Numbered from the stretch's first letter, positions 44,142 to 52,808 are shown. The stretch: DNA of 64,000 nucleotides from Leifsonia poae (GCF_020009625.1 NZ_JAIHLP010000002.1:806001-870000), one strand, 5' to 3'. A program made the numbers and translations. The notes: a model not told the origin generated them from the letters alone.

Positions 44142-46052
44142 GTGACCACGAGCCAAACCGACCCCCTGATCGGACGTCTGATCGACGGCCGGTATCAGGT
44201 GCGCTCGCGGATCGCCCGCGGGGGCATGGCCACCGTCTACCTGGCGACCGATCTGCGCCTCGAACGCCGGGTCGCCATCAAGGTGATGCACGGCCACCTC
44301 GCCGACGACAGCACGTTCAAGAGCCGGTTCGTGCAGGAGGCCCGCTCGGCCGCGCGCCTCGCGCATCCGAACGTCGTGAACGTCTTCGACCAAGGCCAAG
44401 ACTCCGATATGGCCTACCTGGTCATGGAGTACCTGCCCGGCATCACCCTGCGCGATCTGCTGAAGGACTACGGCAAGCTCACCTCCGAGCAGACGATCGA
44501 CATCATGGAGGCCGTGCTGAGCGGTCTCGCCGCGGCGCACAAGGCCGGCATCGTGCACCGCGACCTCAAACCCGAGAACGTGCTGCTCGCCGACGACGGG
44601 CGCATCAAGATCGGCGACTTCGGGCTCGCCCGCGCCGCGAGCGCCAACACCGCGACCGGCCAGGCACTGCTGGGCACGATCGCCTACCTCTCCCCCGAGC
44701 TCGTGACCCGCGGCGTCGCGGATGCGCGCAGCGACATCTACGCGCTCGGCATCATGATGTTCGAGATGCTCACCGGTGAACAGCCGTTCCAGGGCGAGCA
44801 GCCGATGCAGATCGCCTACCAGCACGCGAACGACGCCGTGCCCGCGCCGAGCAGCAAGAACCCCGCCGTTCCCCCGGAACTGGACGACCTCGTGCTCTGG
44901 GCGACCGCCAAAGACCCCGACCAGCGCCCCCGCGATGCCCGGGAGATGCTCGACCGTCTCATCGAGGCGGAGAAGGCGATCCGCGGCGAGACCGGCGCAC
45001 TACATCCCACGATGGTGCTCCCGCCGGCCTTCGGGCCGGGTGTGAACGAGGGCGACACCCAGATCATCAACCCCGCCATCCGTCAGCAGGTCGCCGCCAG
45101 CGCTCCGGATACCCTGACCACCCTCACCGCTACGGCAAAACGGCGGCGGACGAAGGGCTGGTGGTTATTCGCTCTCGTCCTCGTGCTCGCCGGGGTCGCC
45201 GGGGGTACCGGATGGTACTTCGGCTCCGGGCCGGGCTCGACCGTGCAGATCCCCGACCTCTCGTCGAAGACCCCCGCGGTCGCGGCCACGACGCTCACGC
45301 AGCTCGGATTCGAGACCAAACAGGGCCAGGAGTACAACACCACCATCGCCGCCGGGCTGGTGTCGAGCACCGATCCGGCCTCGGGAGCCTCGGCGAACCG
45401 AGGAAGCATCGTGACCATCCGGGTCTCCCAGGGCCCCAAACCGATCACGCTACCGGTCCTCGCCGGCATGTCGCTCGCCGACGCCAAGGCTGCGATCGTC
45501 AAGGCCGGCGCGAAGGTCGGCGATGTCGCGCAGCAATTCGATGCGAAGATCCCGGCCAACACCGTGATCTCGGCCGCGACCTCCGACGGCACCGACGTCT
45601 CCGGCGGCGGTAAGTCGTTCGAGGGACGCACGGTCGCCCTCGTCGAATCGGTCGGCGCTATCCCGAACGTCGCCGGGAAGTCCGTGGCCGACGCCACCAG
45701 CGCGCTGCAAGCGGTGCACCTGCTCGTGGCGAACGGGCCGCAGAACTACAGCGACACCGTCGAGAAAGGCGATGTCATCTCCGCGCAGCCCCAGGGCAGC
45801 GGGCCGGTGAAGCCCAACGACACCCTGCTGCTGGAGACTTCGAAGGGTCCGGAACCGGTGGCGGTACCCGACGTCGTCGGCAAGACCTGGGATGTCGCGA
45901 AGAAGGCTCTCAAAGACGCCGGGTTCGACCTCCAATACAGTGCGATCGCCGATGTGGCCCCCTCGGCCTTCGTCGTCTCCAAGATCAGCCCCGCAGCGGG
46001 CGAGATGGTCGCGAAAGGCTCCACCATCACAATCAACTTCGCGGGCTTCTGA
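44142..46052 (+). CDS. pknL: PASTA-domain Ser/Thr protein kinase (PknL locus)
   Basis: Transmembrane receptor kinase of 636 residues. The kinase domain covers about residues 16-275: glycine loop ARGGMATVYLA, catalytic lysine VAIKVMHG, VHRDLKPENVLL (about 138-149), DFGLARA and the activation loop TATGQALLGTIAYLSPE. One membrane helix (about 341-362) leads to four extracellular PASTA repeats (about 365-636), which in other kinases bind muropeptides or lipid II. PknL of M. tuberculosis, in the same position, lacks PASTA repeats, so this copy has a sensor that the mycobacterial one does not. Confidence 0.95.
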   Translation: MTTSQTDPLIGRLIDGRYQVRSRIARGGMATVYLATDLRLERRVAIKVMHGHLADDSTFKSRFVQEARSAARLAHPNVVNVFDQGQDSDMAYLVMEYLPGITLRDLLKDYGKLTSEQTIDIMEAVLSGLAAAHKAGIVHRDLKPENVLLADDGRIKIGDFGLARAASANTATGQALLGTIAYLSPELVTRGVADARSDIYALGIMMFEMLTGEQPFQGEQPMQIAYQHANDAVPAPSSKNPAVPPELDDLVLWATAKDPDQRPRDAREMLDRLIEAEKAIRGETGALHPTMVLPPAFGPGVNEGDTQIINPAIRQQVAASAPDTLTTLTATAKRRRTKGWWLFALVLVLAGVAGGTGWYFGSGPGSTVQIPDLSSKTPAVAATTLTQLGFETKQGQEYNTTIAAGLVSSTDPASGASANRGSIVTIRVSQGPKPITLPVLAGMSLADAKAAIVKAGAKVGDVAQQFDAKIPANTVISAATSDGTDVSGGGKSFEGRTVALVESVGAIPNVAGKSVADATSALQAVHLLVANGPQNYSDTVEKGDVISAQPQGSGPVKPNDTLLLETSKGPEPVAVPDVVGKTWDVAKKALKDAGFDLQYSAIADVAPSAFVVSKISPAAGEMVAKGSTITINFAGF

Positions 46053-46082
46053 TTCGCCGAAGCCACGCGCTCAGTCCGCAAC

Positions 46083-46122
46083 GAGAATCGCCGTGTGATC
46101 AGACGATCACACGGCGATTCTC
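46083..46122. terminator. Bidirectional terminator between pknL and aroG
   Basis: A perfect 18-bp stem (GAGAATCGCCGTGTGATC with its complement) and a four-base loop, placed between two convergent genes. Tails are short but pyrimidine-rich. Confidence 0.85.
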
Positions 46123-46143
46123 ATTCTGCCCACGATGTTGTGA

Positions 46144-47514
46144 TCAGCGGGCGGCGAGCTCCTCGGCCACCAGGAACGCGAGCTCCAGCGACTGCATGTG
46201 GTTGAGGCGGGGGTCGCACAGCGACTCGTAGCGCGTCGCCAGCGTGGCCTCGTCGATGTGCTCGGAACCGCCCAGGCACTCCGTCACGTCGTCACCGGTG
46301 AGCTCGACGTGGATGCCGCCCGGGTGGGTTCCTGCGGCACGGTGCGCCTCGAAGAAGCCCTTGACCTCGTCCACGACGTCGTCGAACCGGCGGGTCTTGT
46401 ACCCGGTCGGCGTCGTCAGCCCGTTGCCGTGCATCGGATCGGTCACCCACAGCGGGGTGGCGTCGGCCGACTTGATGGCCTCGAGCAGCGGGGGAAGCGC
46501 ATCCCTGATCGTGCCCGCGCCCATGCGCGTGATGAAGGTGAGCCGACCCGGCTCGCGATTCGGGTCGAGCTTGTCGATGAGCTGCAGCATCGTCTCGGGG
46601 GTCGTGGACGGGCCGAGCTTCACGCCGATCGGGTTGCGCACCCGCGAAAGGAAATCGACATGCGCCCCGTCGAGGTCGCGCGTGCGCTCCCCGATCCATA
46701 CGAAATGCGCCGAGGTGTTGTAGGGCGTGCCCGTGCGCGAGTCGATCCGCGTCATCGGCCGCTCGTAGTCCATCAGCAGACCCTCGTGGCTGGAGTAGAA
46801 CTCCACGCGCTTCAGCTCGTCGAAGTCGGCGCCGGCCGCCTCCATGAACTTGATGGCGCGGTCGATCTCCTTGGCGAGACCCTCGTAGCGCTGGTTGGCC
46901 GGGTTGGCGGCGAAGCCGCGGTTCCAGCTGTGCACCTGACGCAGATCGGCGAAACCACCCTGCGTGAACGCCCGGATGAGGTTCAGCGTCGAAGCGGCGG
47001 TGTGGTAACCCTGCACCAGCCGGCGCGGGTCGGCCTGACGCGACTCCGGCGTGAAATCGAAGCCGTTCACGATGTCGCCGCGGTACGCCGGAAGCGTCAC
47101 ACCGCCTCGGGTCTCGGTGTCGCTGGAACGGGGCTTGGCGAACTGCCCGGCCATCCGGCCCATCTTGATCACGGGCATCGAGGCACCGTAGGTGAGGACG
47201 ACCGCCATCTGCAGCACCGTCTTGACCCGGTTGCGGATCTGGTCGGCGGTCGCACCGGCGAACGTCTCGGCGCAATCGCCGCCCTGCAACAGGAAACCTC
47301 TGCCCTCTGCCGCAAGCGCGAGCCGATCGCGCAGCTGGTCGACCTCACCTGCGAACACGAGGGGCGGCAGCGAGGCGATCTCGGCCGACGCGGCGGCCGC
47401 GGCATCCGCATCAGGCCAGTGCGGCTGCTGCTTCACCTCGAGGGTGCGCCAATAGTCCAGGCCCGCGATCACAGATTCGTCAGCCTTCACGACGGGATCA
47501 GTGGTGTCTAGCAC
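46144..47514 (-). CDS. aroG: 3-deoxy-7-phosphoheptulonate synthase, class II
   Basis: First enzyme of the shikimate pathway, condensing PEP and erythrose 4-phosphate. From GTG 47514 it is 456 residues, normal for the class; the frame stays open to a GTG at 47595, close to a TAGGCT promoter element, so a 27-residue extension is possible. Visible motifs: GLDYWRTLEVKQQPHWPD at the start, LLQGGDCAETF (about residues 73-83), RMAGQFAKPRSS, YSSHEGLLMDYE, KLGPSTTPE, ITRMGAG, VTDPMHGNG, and GGIHVELTGDDVTECLGG with metal ligands. Rv2178c is the syntenic homologue. Confidence 0.95.
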   Translation of the reverse strand: MLDTTDPVVKADESVIAGLDYWRTLEVKQQPHWPDADAAAAASAEIASLPPLVFAGEVDQLRDRLALAAEGRGFLLQGGDCAETFAGATADQIRNRVKTVLQMAVVLTYGASMPVIKMGRMAGQFAKPRSSDTETRGGVTLPAYRGDIVNGFDFTPESRQADPRRLVQGYHTAASTLNLIRAFTQGGFADLRQVHSWNRGFAANPANQRYEGLAKEIDRAIKFMEAAGADFDELKRVEFYSSHEGLLMDYERPMTRIDSRTGTPYNTSAHFVWIGERTRDLDGAHVDFLSRVRNPIGVKLGPSTTPETMLQLIDKLDPNREPGRLTFITRMGAGTIRDALPPLLEAIKSADATPLWVTDPMHGNGLTTPTGYKTRRFDDVVDEVKGFFEAHRAAGTHPGGIHVELTGDDVTECLGGSEHIDEATLATRYESLCDPRLNHMQSLELAFLVAEELAAR

Positions 47515-47605
47515 AGGACGTCCGCTCAGTTCAGGGCGCGCGATACGACTCGCACACGCCAGTGGGTATGACGGAGCGCGGGCGATCCCGCGCACCGGAT
47601 ATCTG

Positions 47606-47611
47606 AGCCTA
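47606..47611 (-). promoter_or_regulatory. Probable -10 element of aroG, overlapping the upstream stop codon
   Basis: TAGGCT on the minus strand begins with the TAG stop codon of the acyltransferase gene. Transcription would start about 6-7 bases downstream, next to the GTG at 47595. The same TAG-stop/TAGGCT overlap occurs at 48305-48310. Confidence 0.35.
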
Positions 47612-48298
47612 TCGTGAAAGCGAAGCCCGCTTTTCCTTCACGCTGCTGGCGTACACATCCACGTATTCCTGCTCGCCGAGGGCATGCAATGCATACATGA
47701 TCTCGTCGGTCACCGAACGCAGGATGAACCGGTCGCCCTCCATCCCGTCGAAGCGGGAGAAATCGAGTGGCCGCCCGATCACGATGCCGATGCGCCCGAC
47801 TTTCGGCAGCCGCGTTCCGATCGGCATGATCTTCTCGGTGTCCACCATCGCCACCGGCACGACAGGGACATCGCCCTCGAGGATCATTCGGGCGACACCC
47901 GTGCGGCCCCGGTACAGCTTGCCGTCGGGGCTGCGGGTGCCCTCCGGGTAGATTCCGAGGATCTCCCCCCGGGCGAGCACCGCGAGCCCGGTGTTCAGCG
48001 AGTCTTCGGAAGCCTTACCGCCGGACCTGTCGATGGGGATCTGGCCGGTGGCGGTCATGAACGCCTTCGTCGCCCAGCCTTTGAACCCCTTGCGGGTGAA
48101 GTAGTCGCTCTTCGCGAGGAACGAGACGTGCCGGTCGACGACCAGAGGCAGAAAAATCGAGTCGATGAACGAGAGATGGTTGCTCGCCAGGATGACCGCC
48201 CCACCGGCGGGGACGTTCTCGAGACCGATGACCCACGGCCGGAAGATGCCCTTGAGCAGAGGACCTGCGATCAGGTGCTTCATCAGCCAGTAGAACAT
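47609..48298 (-). CDS. 1-acyl-sn-glycerol-3-phosphate acyltransferase-like protein
   Basis: PlsC-family membrane acyltransferase for phospholipid synthesis. The 229-residue protein has the catalytic block ASNHLSFIDSIFLP (NHX4D, about residues 39-52), the substrate block GIYPEGTRSPDGKLYRGRTG (about 114-133) and VPVVPVAMVDTEKI. An N-terminal hydrophobic stretch anchors it. Syntenic with Rv2182c. The ATG has TAGGCT exactly six bases upstream, overlapping the stop codon of the glucokinase gene, so it can be transcribed as a leaderless message. Confidence 0.9.
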   Translation of the reverse strand: MFYWLMKHLIAGPLLKGIFRPWVIGLENVPAGGAVILASNHLSFIDSIFLPLVVDRHVSFLAKSDYFTRKGFKGWATKAFMTATGQIPIDRSGGKASEDSLNTGLAVLARGEILGIYPEGTRSPDGKLYRGRTGVARMILEGDVPVVPVAMVDTEKIMPIGTRLPKVGRIGIVIGRPLDFSRFDGMEGDRFILRSVTDEIMYALHALGEQEYVDVYASSVKEKRASLSR

Positions 48299-48310
48299 CG
48301 GCTCAGCCTA
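48299..48310 (-). promoter_or_regulatory. -10 element and leaderless start of the acyltransferase gene
   Basis: TAGGCT (48310-48305), N6, ATG at 48298. The first three bases are also the stop codon of the glucokinase gene. No ribosome site is visible. Confidence 0.4.
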
Positions 48311-49258
48311 ACGCTCCGACGCGCTCAACCGCGCGAGATCCGCCGCGCCGACCACGCCGGCGTCGTTCACGAGCTCGGCGATCCTGAACTCGGGCTCCGG
48401 GTGATAGCCCCGAGCCGGAACGTTCTCCAGATACGCCAGACGGATCGGCTCCAACAGCAGATCGCCCGCCTGAGCGACACCACCGCCGAACACGAACAGC
48501 TGCGGGTCGAGAACGGCACCCAGACTTGCACACGCCTGGCCGAGCCAATCGCCCAGCTGACGCAGCGCCGCGAGAGCACCCGGATCGCCCGCCGTGATGA
48601 GATCGCTGATGTCGTGTCCACTCAACGAACCGGTGCGGGAGCGCACATCCGCCAACGCCTGGCCGATGCCGCCCGCGTCGGCCAGCTCGTTCGCCATCCG
48701 CTGCAGAGCGCGACCGGAACCGTACTGCTCGATGCAGCCGTGAGCGCCACAACCGCAGGCGAGGCCGCCGGGGACCACCCGCATGTGGCCCACCTCCGCG
48801 CCCGCGCCGAAACCACCACGGAACAGCCTGTCGTTGCTGACGATCGCGCCGCCGACGCCGGTGCCGATCGTCAGGATGACCATGTCGCTGACCAAGCGGC
48901 CGGCGCCATAACGGAACTCGGCCCATCCGGCAGCGTTCGCGTCGTTCTCGATGATGATGGGGAGGTCGACCCGCTGCTCCAGCTTGGCCCGCAACGGTTC
49001 ATGCCGCCAATTGATGTTGGGCGAGTAGTACACGGTCGACTGCGCAGCATCGAAGAACCCCGCCGCGGCGACACCGGCGCCCGCGATCTCCTCCGGGCCG
49101 TTCGCCAAACGCTCGATCATCGCGACGACCGCGTTCTCGATCTCCGCAGGCTCCGCGGCATCCGTGGGAACACGATCCTCGCGGACGATGGTGCCGAGTT
49201 CGTCGACCACCGCCCCCGCGATCTTCGTACCGCCGATGTCGATCCCGATCGAGTGCAC
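48308..49258 (-). CDS. glkA: ROK-family glucokinase
   Basis: Phosphorylates glucose using ATP or polyphosphate. From GTG 49258 (GAAAGG upstream) it is 316 residues. ATP site GIDIGGTKIAGAVVD (about residues 5-19), sugar site ENDANAAGWAEFRYGAG (about 103-119), GTGVGGAIV (about 132-140) and the ROK zinc motif CGCGAHGCIEQYGSG (about 165-179). The frame is open far upstream, but the ROK N-terminus and ribosome site fix the start. Substrate is inferred from the family. Confidence 0.9.
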   Translation of the reverse strand: MHSIGIDIGGTKIAGAVVDELGTIVREDRVPTDAAEPAEIENAVVAMIERLANGPEEIAGAGVAAAGFFDAAQSTVYYSPNINWRHEPLRAKLEQRVDLPIIIENDANAAGWAEFRYGAGRLVSDMVILTIGTGVGGAIVSNDRLFRGGFGAGAEVGHMRVVPGGLACGCGAHGCIEQYGSGRALQRMANELADAGGIGQALADVRSRTGSLSGHDISDLITAGDPGALAALRQLGDWLGQACASLGAVLDPQLFVFGGGVAQAGDLLLEPIRLAYLENVPARGYHPEPEFRIAELVNDAGVVGAADLARLSASER

Positions 49259-49405
49259 AGGCGGCAGCCTTTCTGAAGAATGAGGGAGGGGGATGCGGTG
49301 CCCGGCCAGAGAGCTCACATCCGCACCATCTAGAGTGTAGTTAACCAGTTTGGCGAAGGCCATTCCGGTCGAAAGCCCGCCCGTACCGGTACCGAGGGAG
49401 TTACC

Positions 49406-51235
49406 GTGAAACAGTTCGACACCCCGGCGATCGTCGCCGCAGATCCGACCGCCAATGCCACCGATCTCCTGGTGGCCCGCGTCGCCGCGACCCCGGATGC
49501 AGCCCTGTTCGCCGTCCCGAACGGCGACACCTGGGAAGACATCAGCTGCGCCGAGTTCCTGCGCCAGGTCGTCGCCCTGGCGAAAGGTCTCGTCGCCAGC
49601 GGCATCCAGCCAGGCGACAAGATCGGCCTGATGTGCAAGACCCGTTACGAGTGGTCGCTCATCGACTTCGCCACCTGGTTCGCCGGCGCGGTTCTGGTGC
49701 CGATCTACGAGACGTCGTCCCCACACCAGGTGCAGTGGAACATGACCGATTCCGGCGCGATCGCGATCATCCTCGAGACGCCGGAGATGTTCGCGCGCTT
49801 CGACGAGGTGCACGCCGACCTCCCCGACATCGGAAACGTCTGGCAATTGCACCTCGGCGACCTCGACAAATTGGCGGCCGCCGGTGTCGACGTCCCCGAC
49901 GCGGAAATCGAGCGCCGCCGCACGATCGCCGAGGGCGCCGACATCGCCACGCTCATCTACACCTCCGGCTCGACGGGCAAGCCGAAGGGATGCGTTCTCA
50001 CCCACTCCAACTTCGTCGAGCTCTCCCGCAACTCGGCGGAGGCCCTCAAAGAGGTCGTCCTGCAGCCGGGCGGGGCCTCCACGCTGCTCTTCATCACCAC
50101 CGCTCATGTGTTCGCCCGCTTCATCGCCGTCCTGTGCGTGCACGCCGGCGTGCGCGTCGGTCACCAGGCAGACACGAAGGAGCTCCTCCCCGCCCTCGCC
50201 AGCTTCAAGCCGACCTTCCTCCTCGCGGTTCCGCGCGTGTTCGAGAAGGTCTACAACTCGGCCGAACAGAAGGCCGAAGCCGGAGGCAAGGGCAAGATCT
50301 TCCGCCGCGCCGCGAGCGTGGCCGTCGAGTACTCGAAAGCGGTCGAGGCCGGTTCAGTGCCATTCGGTCTGCGCCTGCGGTTCGCCCTGTTCGACAGGCT
50401 CGTGTTCAGCAAGCTGCGCACGGCGATGGGCGGGCGGGTGAAGTATGCGGTCTCCGGCTCGGCGCCGCTCGGCTCGCACCTCGGCCACTTCTTCCACAGT
50501 CTCGGAATCAAGATCTTGGAAGGGTACGGCCTCACCGAGACCACCGCCCCGGCCACGGTCAATCTGCCCGACCTGTTCAAGATCGGCACCGTCGGCCCCG
50601 CCCTTCCCGGCGTCTCGATCCGGTTGGCGGACGACGGCGAGATCCAGGTGAAAGGCATCAACGTCTTCGAGGAGTACTGGAAGAACCCCGAAGCCACGGC
50701 GGCGGCATTCGACGACGGCTGGTTCCGCACCGGCGACCTCGGCAGCTTCGACGACGACGGCTTCCTCAGCATCACCGGCCGCAAGAAGGAGATCATCGTC
50801 ACTGCCGGTGGCAAGAACGTCTCCCCCGCAGCGCTGGAAGACCCCATCCGGTCGAACCCGCTGGTCAGTCAGGTCGTCGTCGTCGGCGACCAGAAACCCT
50901 TCATCGCCGCGCTCGTCACCCTCGACGCTGAGATGCTTCCGACCTGGCTGGCCAACAACGGCGAAGACAAGTCGATGGGTCTCGCGGAGGCCTCCGTGAA
51001 CCCGGCCGTCAACGCCGAGATCCAGCGGGCCGTGGATGCGGCGAACACGAACGTCTCCCGGGCCGAGTCCATTCGCAAGTTCGTCATCCTGCCGAGCGAC
51101 CTCACCGAGGCGAGCGGGCACCTCACACCCAAACTCAGCATCAAGCGCGCTGTCATCCTGAAAGACTTCGCCGACACGATCGACGGAATCTACTCCGGCG
51201 CGCCCGCCACGCAGGGCATCTCCCTAGCCCACTGA
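49406..51235 (+). CDS. fadD: Long-chain acyl-CoA synthetase / AMP-dependent ligase
   Basis: Activates fatty acids with ATP and CoA. The 609-residue protein has the AMP-binding P-loop YTSGSTGKPKGCVLTHSN (about residues 185-202), the adenylate motif GYGLTETTAPATVNLPD (about 373-389), WFRTGDLGSFDDDGFLSITGRKKEIIVTAGGKNVSP (split by the hinge, about 439-474) and a C-terminal lysine region. GAGGGAG precedes the GTG start. Syntenic with fadD15 (Rv2187). Divergent from glkA, with a 147-base region between that holds overlapping TANNNT candidates. Confidence 0.94.
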   Translation: MKQFDTPAIVAADPTANATDLLVARVAATPDAALFAVPNGDTWEDISCAEFLRQVVALAKGLVASGIQPGDKIGLMCKTRYEWSLIDFATWFAGAVLVPIYETSSPHQVQWNMTDSGAIAIILETPEMFARFDEVHADLPDIGNVWQLHLGDLDKLAAAGVDVPDAEIERRRTIAEGADIATLIYTSGSTGKPKGCVLTHSNFVELSRNSAEALKEVVLQPGGASTLLFITTAHVFARFIAVLCVHAGVRVGHQADTKELLPALASFKPTFLLAVPRVFEKVYNSAEQKAEAGGKGKIFRRAASVAVEYSKAVEAGSVPFGLRLRFALFDRLVFSKLRTAMGGRVKYAVSGSAPLGSHLGHFFHSLGIKILEGYGLTETTAPATVNLPDLFKIGTVGPALPGVSIRLADDGEIQVKGINVFEEYWKNPEATAAAFDDGWFRTGDLGSFDDDGFLSITGRKKEIIVTAGGKNVSPAALEDPIRSNPLVSQVVVVGDQKPFIAALVTLDAEMLPTWLANNGEDKSMGLAEASVNPAVNAEIQRAVDAANTNVSRAESIRKFVILPSDLTEASGHLTPKLSIKRAVILKDFADTIDGIYSGAPATQGISLAH

Positions 51236-51240
51236 CGCAC

Positions 51241-51301
51241 ACACATTTGTGCCGAATGGCGCCTCCCGTTCATGTGGAGCCGACATTCGGCACAAATGTG
51301 T
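51241..51301. repeat. Palindromic repeat element, copy 1 (inverted pair)
   Basis: ACACATTTGTGCCGAATG at 51241-51258 is matched perfectly in inverse orientation at 51284-51301; the pairing continues inward for eight more positions with two mismatches. The structure begins six bases after the fadD stop and could end its transcript. A related unit lies about 1 kb away at 52223-52246, so it is a repeat family rather than only a terminator. Confidence 0.85.
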
Positions 51302-51304
51302 CGT

Positions 51305-52139
51305 TGCTGGCCGCGAGCATCGCTCGGCGATGGCGACTCCACGAGGTCGCGGCGCTCGATGTCGTCCTGCCACTGCTGCGGGTCGATCCGGTGGTGGTCG
51401 CCCTCGTATTCCACCGCGAGTCTCAGCGACGGGATGCTGAGATCCGGATGAAGCCGGACTGTTCCGCCGAGCACGTCGACCGGCTCGTTGACCCGCAGAT
51501 CCCGATAGCCGTTCGCCCGCAGCAGCAGCCTCAACAGCGATTCCGGGCGGGAGTCTGCGCCGAACCGGATCTCGCTGAGAGCCCATTCGCGGGCGCGGGC
51601 ACCTTTCGTGCGGTGGAGACACTGCGCGGCCTCGACGAGCCCCTCGAACGTCACAATCGGCTCACGTCCGCGGGAGCCGACGAGGAAGTCCCCCGCCGCC
51701 ACGAGATCCTCCCGGTCGAGCGCCCCGGCCAGCTGACACCAGACCTGAGACGGCGAGCAGATCGGAAAGCCATCGACGACCGAGGGAACCACCCGACCGA
51801 GGCTGTGCCCGATCACACCACGCCCGCGCGGTGCCGTCCTCGGCCGTTCGACGCTGACATGCACCGCGCCCCGTTCCACCGTCGACGGCATTGGCACACC
51901 GAGGAGTTCAGCGGCCGTCCGGTGTGAGAAATGTGCACCCGGTGCATCTTCAGCAGGTAGGCACCGCAGAGTTCGCGCACCGACTGCGGAGCGACCGCCG
52001 AGTGGATCGACTGGAACGGATGGTGGATGTCACGCGCCCGCAGGCGTGACGGCCTCAGGCCGTGGACCTGCGCCTCCCGAGCGTGGAAGGGTCGCATCGC
52101 GAGCGGGGCCGGCAGCGGTTCTGGCGTTCGCGTGCGCAC
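51305..52139 (-). pseudogene. Broken DUF559-type (PD-(D/E)XK) nuclease-like gene
   Basis: Two reading frames on the minus strand form one protein of a family common in Microbacteriaceae. The first (from about 52139) gives an N-terminus with LPAPLAMRPFHAREAQVHG and DIHHPFQSIHS; near 51938-51943 the frame shifts, and adding one C would join it to SHRTAAELLGVPMPSTVERG in the second frame. The second holds the nuclease core: RPESLLRLLLRANGY, HPDLSIPSLRLAVEYEGDHHR and QQWQDDIERRDLVES. Homology stops at about 51334, just before the palindromic repeat, so the C-terminus is also lost. Some relatives are annotated as AbiEi-like antitoxin or endonuclease-domain proteins; function is not established. 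Confidence 0.72.
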
Positions 52140-52222
52140 ATCGTGACACCCCGACGATCATCGTCGCCCGCATCCCACCCAAACAGTGGAAAACGCCCCG
52201 ACCACTACGACCCTGTGGAAAG

Positions 52223-52282
52223 AACATTTGTGCCGAATGCCGGCTCTGGCGGCGTCGAAAGTGGGATTTGTGGCAAATGTCG
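52223..52282. repeat. Palindromic repeat element, copy 2
   Basis: AACATTTGTGCCGAATGCC and the following GGCTC (52223-52246) repeat the arm found at 51241, and a degenerate unit (ATTTGTGGCAAATGTCGGCC) follows at about 52265-52284 in the same orientation. With copy 1 it brackets the nuclease pseudogene. The gap between pseudogene start and this element holds no gene. Confidence 0.75.
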
Positions 52283-52295
52283 GCCGTGCAGGAGG

Positions 52296-52808
52296 TCAGA
52301 TGTGGTCGCGCCAGGAGTGGGCGGGAGCGTAGCCGAGGATGCGCCGCGCTTTACCGATGGAGAGCAGGGTGTCGGTGGTGCCGAGGTCACCGGTGACCGG
52401 GACGTCGGGGAAGACCTCCGCGACGAGCTCCGCGTTTGGCCGCGACATCACGGTGTCGGCCGCCGCGATGATGAACCGGTCGAAGCCGGTCGCCTCCCAG
52501 TCGAGGGCACGACGGATCGCCTGGGCGCCGTCCCGGGCGTCGATGTAGCCCCAGAGGTTCCATTTGCGCGCTCGCGCGTCGGCGTCGAACGACGGGAACT
52601 CCGCATAGTCGGCGGGCTCCATCACATTGGAGAAGCGCAGCGCCACGATCTTGAGCTGCGGATCCCACCGCACGAGCTCGATCGCCATCTGCTCTTCGAG
52701 ATGCTTGACGAGCGAGTATGTGCTCTCCGGGCGGGCCGGGTACTCCTCGTCGACGGGGATGTACGGCGGCGGAGCGTCGAACGGCAGGCCGAGCACCGTC
52801 TCGCTAGA
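52296..52808 (-). pseudogene. NAD-dependent epimerase/dehydratase, C-terminal fragment split by the IS element
   Basis: Encodes the C-terminal 168 residues of a short-chain extended (sugar epimerase-like) NAD-binding protein. SETVLGLPFDAPPPYIPVDE and STYSLVKHLEEQMAIELVRW contain the YXXXK active site (Y and K in YSLVK). WGYIDARDGAQAIRRAL and LGYAPAHSWRDHI complete the family pattern. It continues the fragment at 53905-54243: removing the element and one copy of GCTAGA restores NIVYASSETVLGLPFD in frame, 281 residues in all. The fragment has no start of its own. Confidence 0.9.

Noticed and set aside
51241..51301. Inverted repeat after fadD as ends of an insertion sequence
   Set aside because: The arms are only 25 bases apart and enclose no gene; no target duplication was found. 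A palindromic repeat unit fits better.
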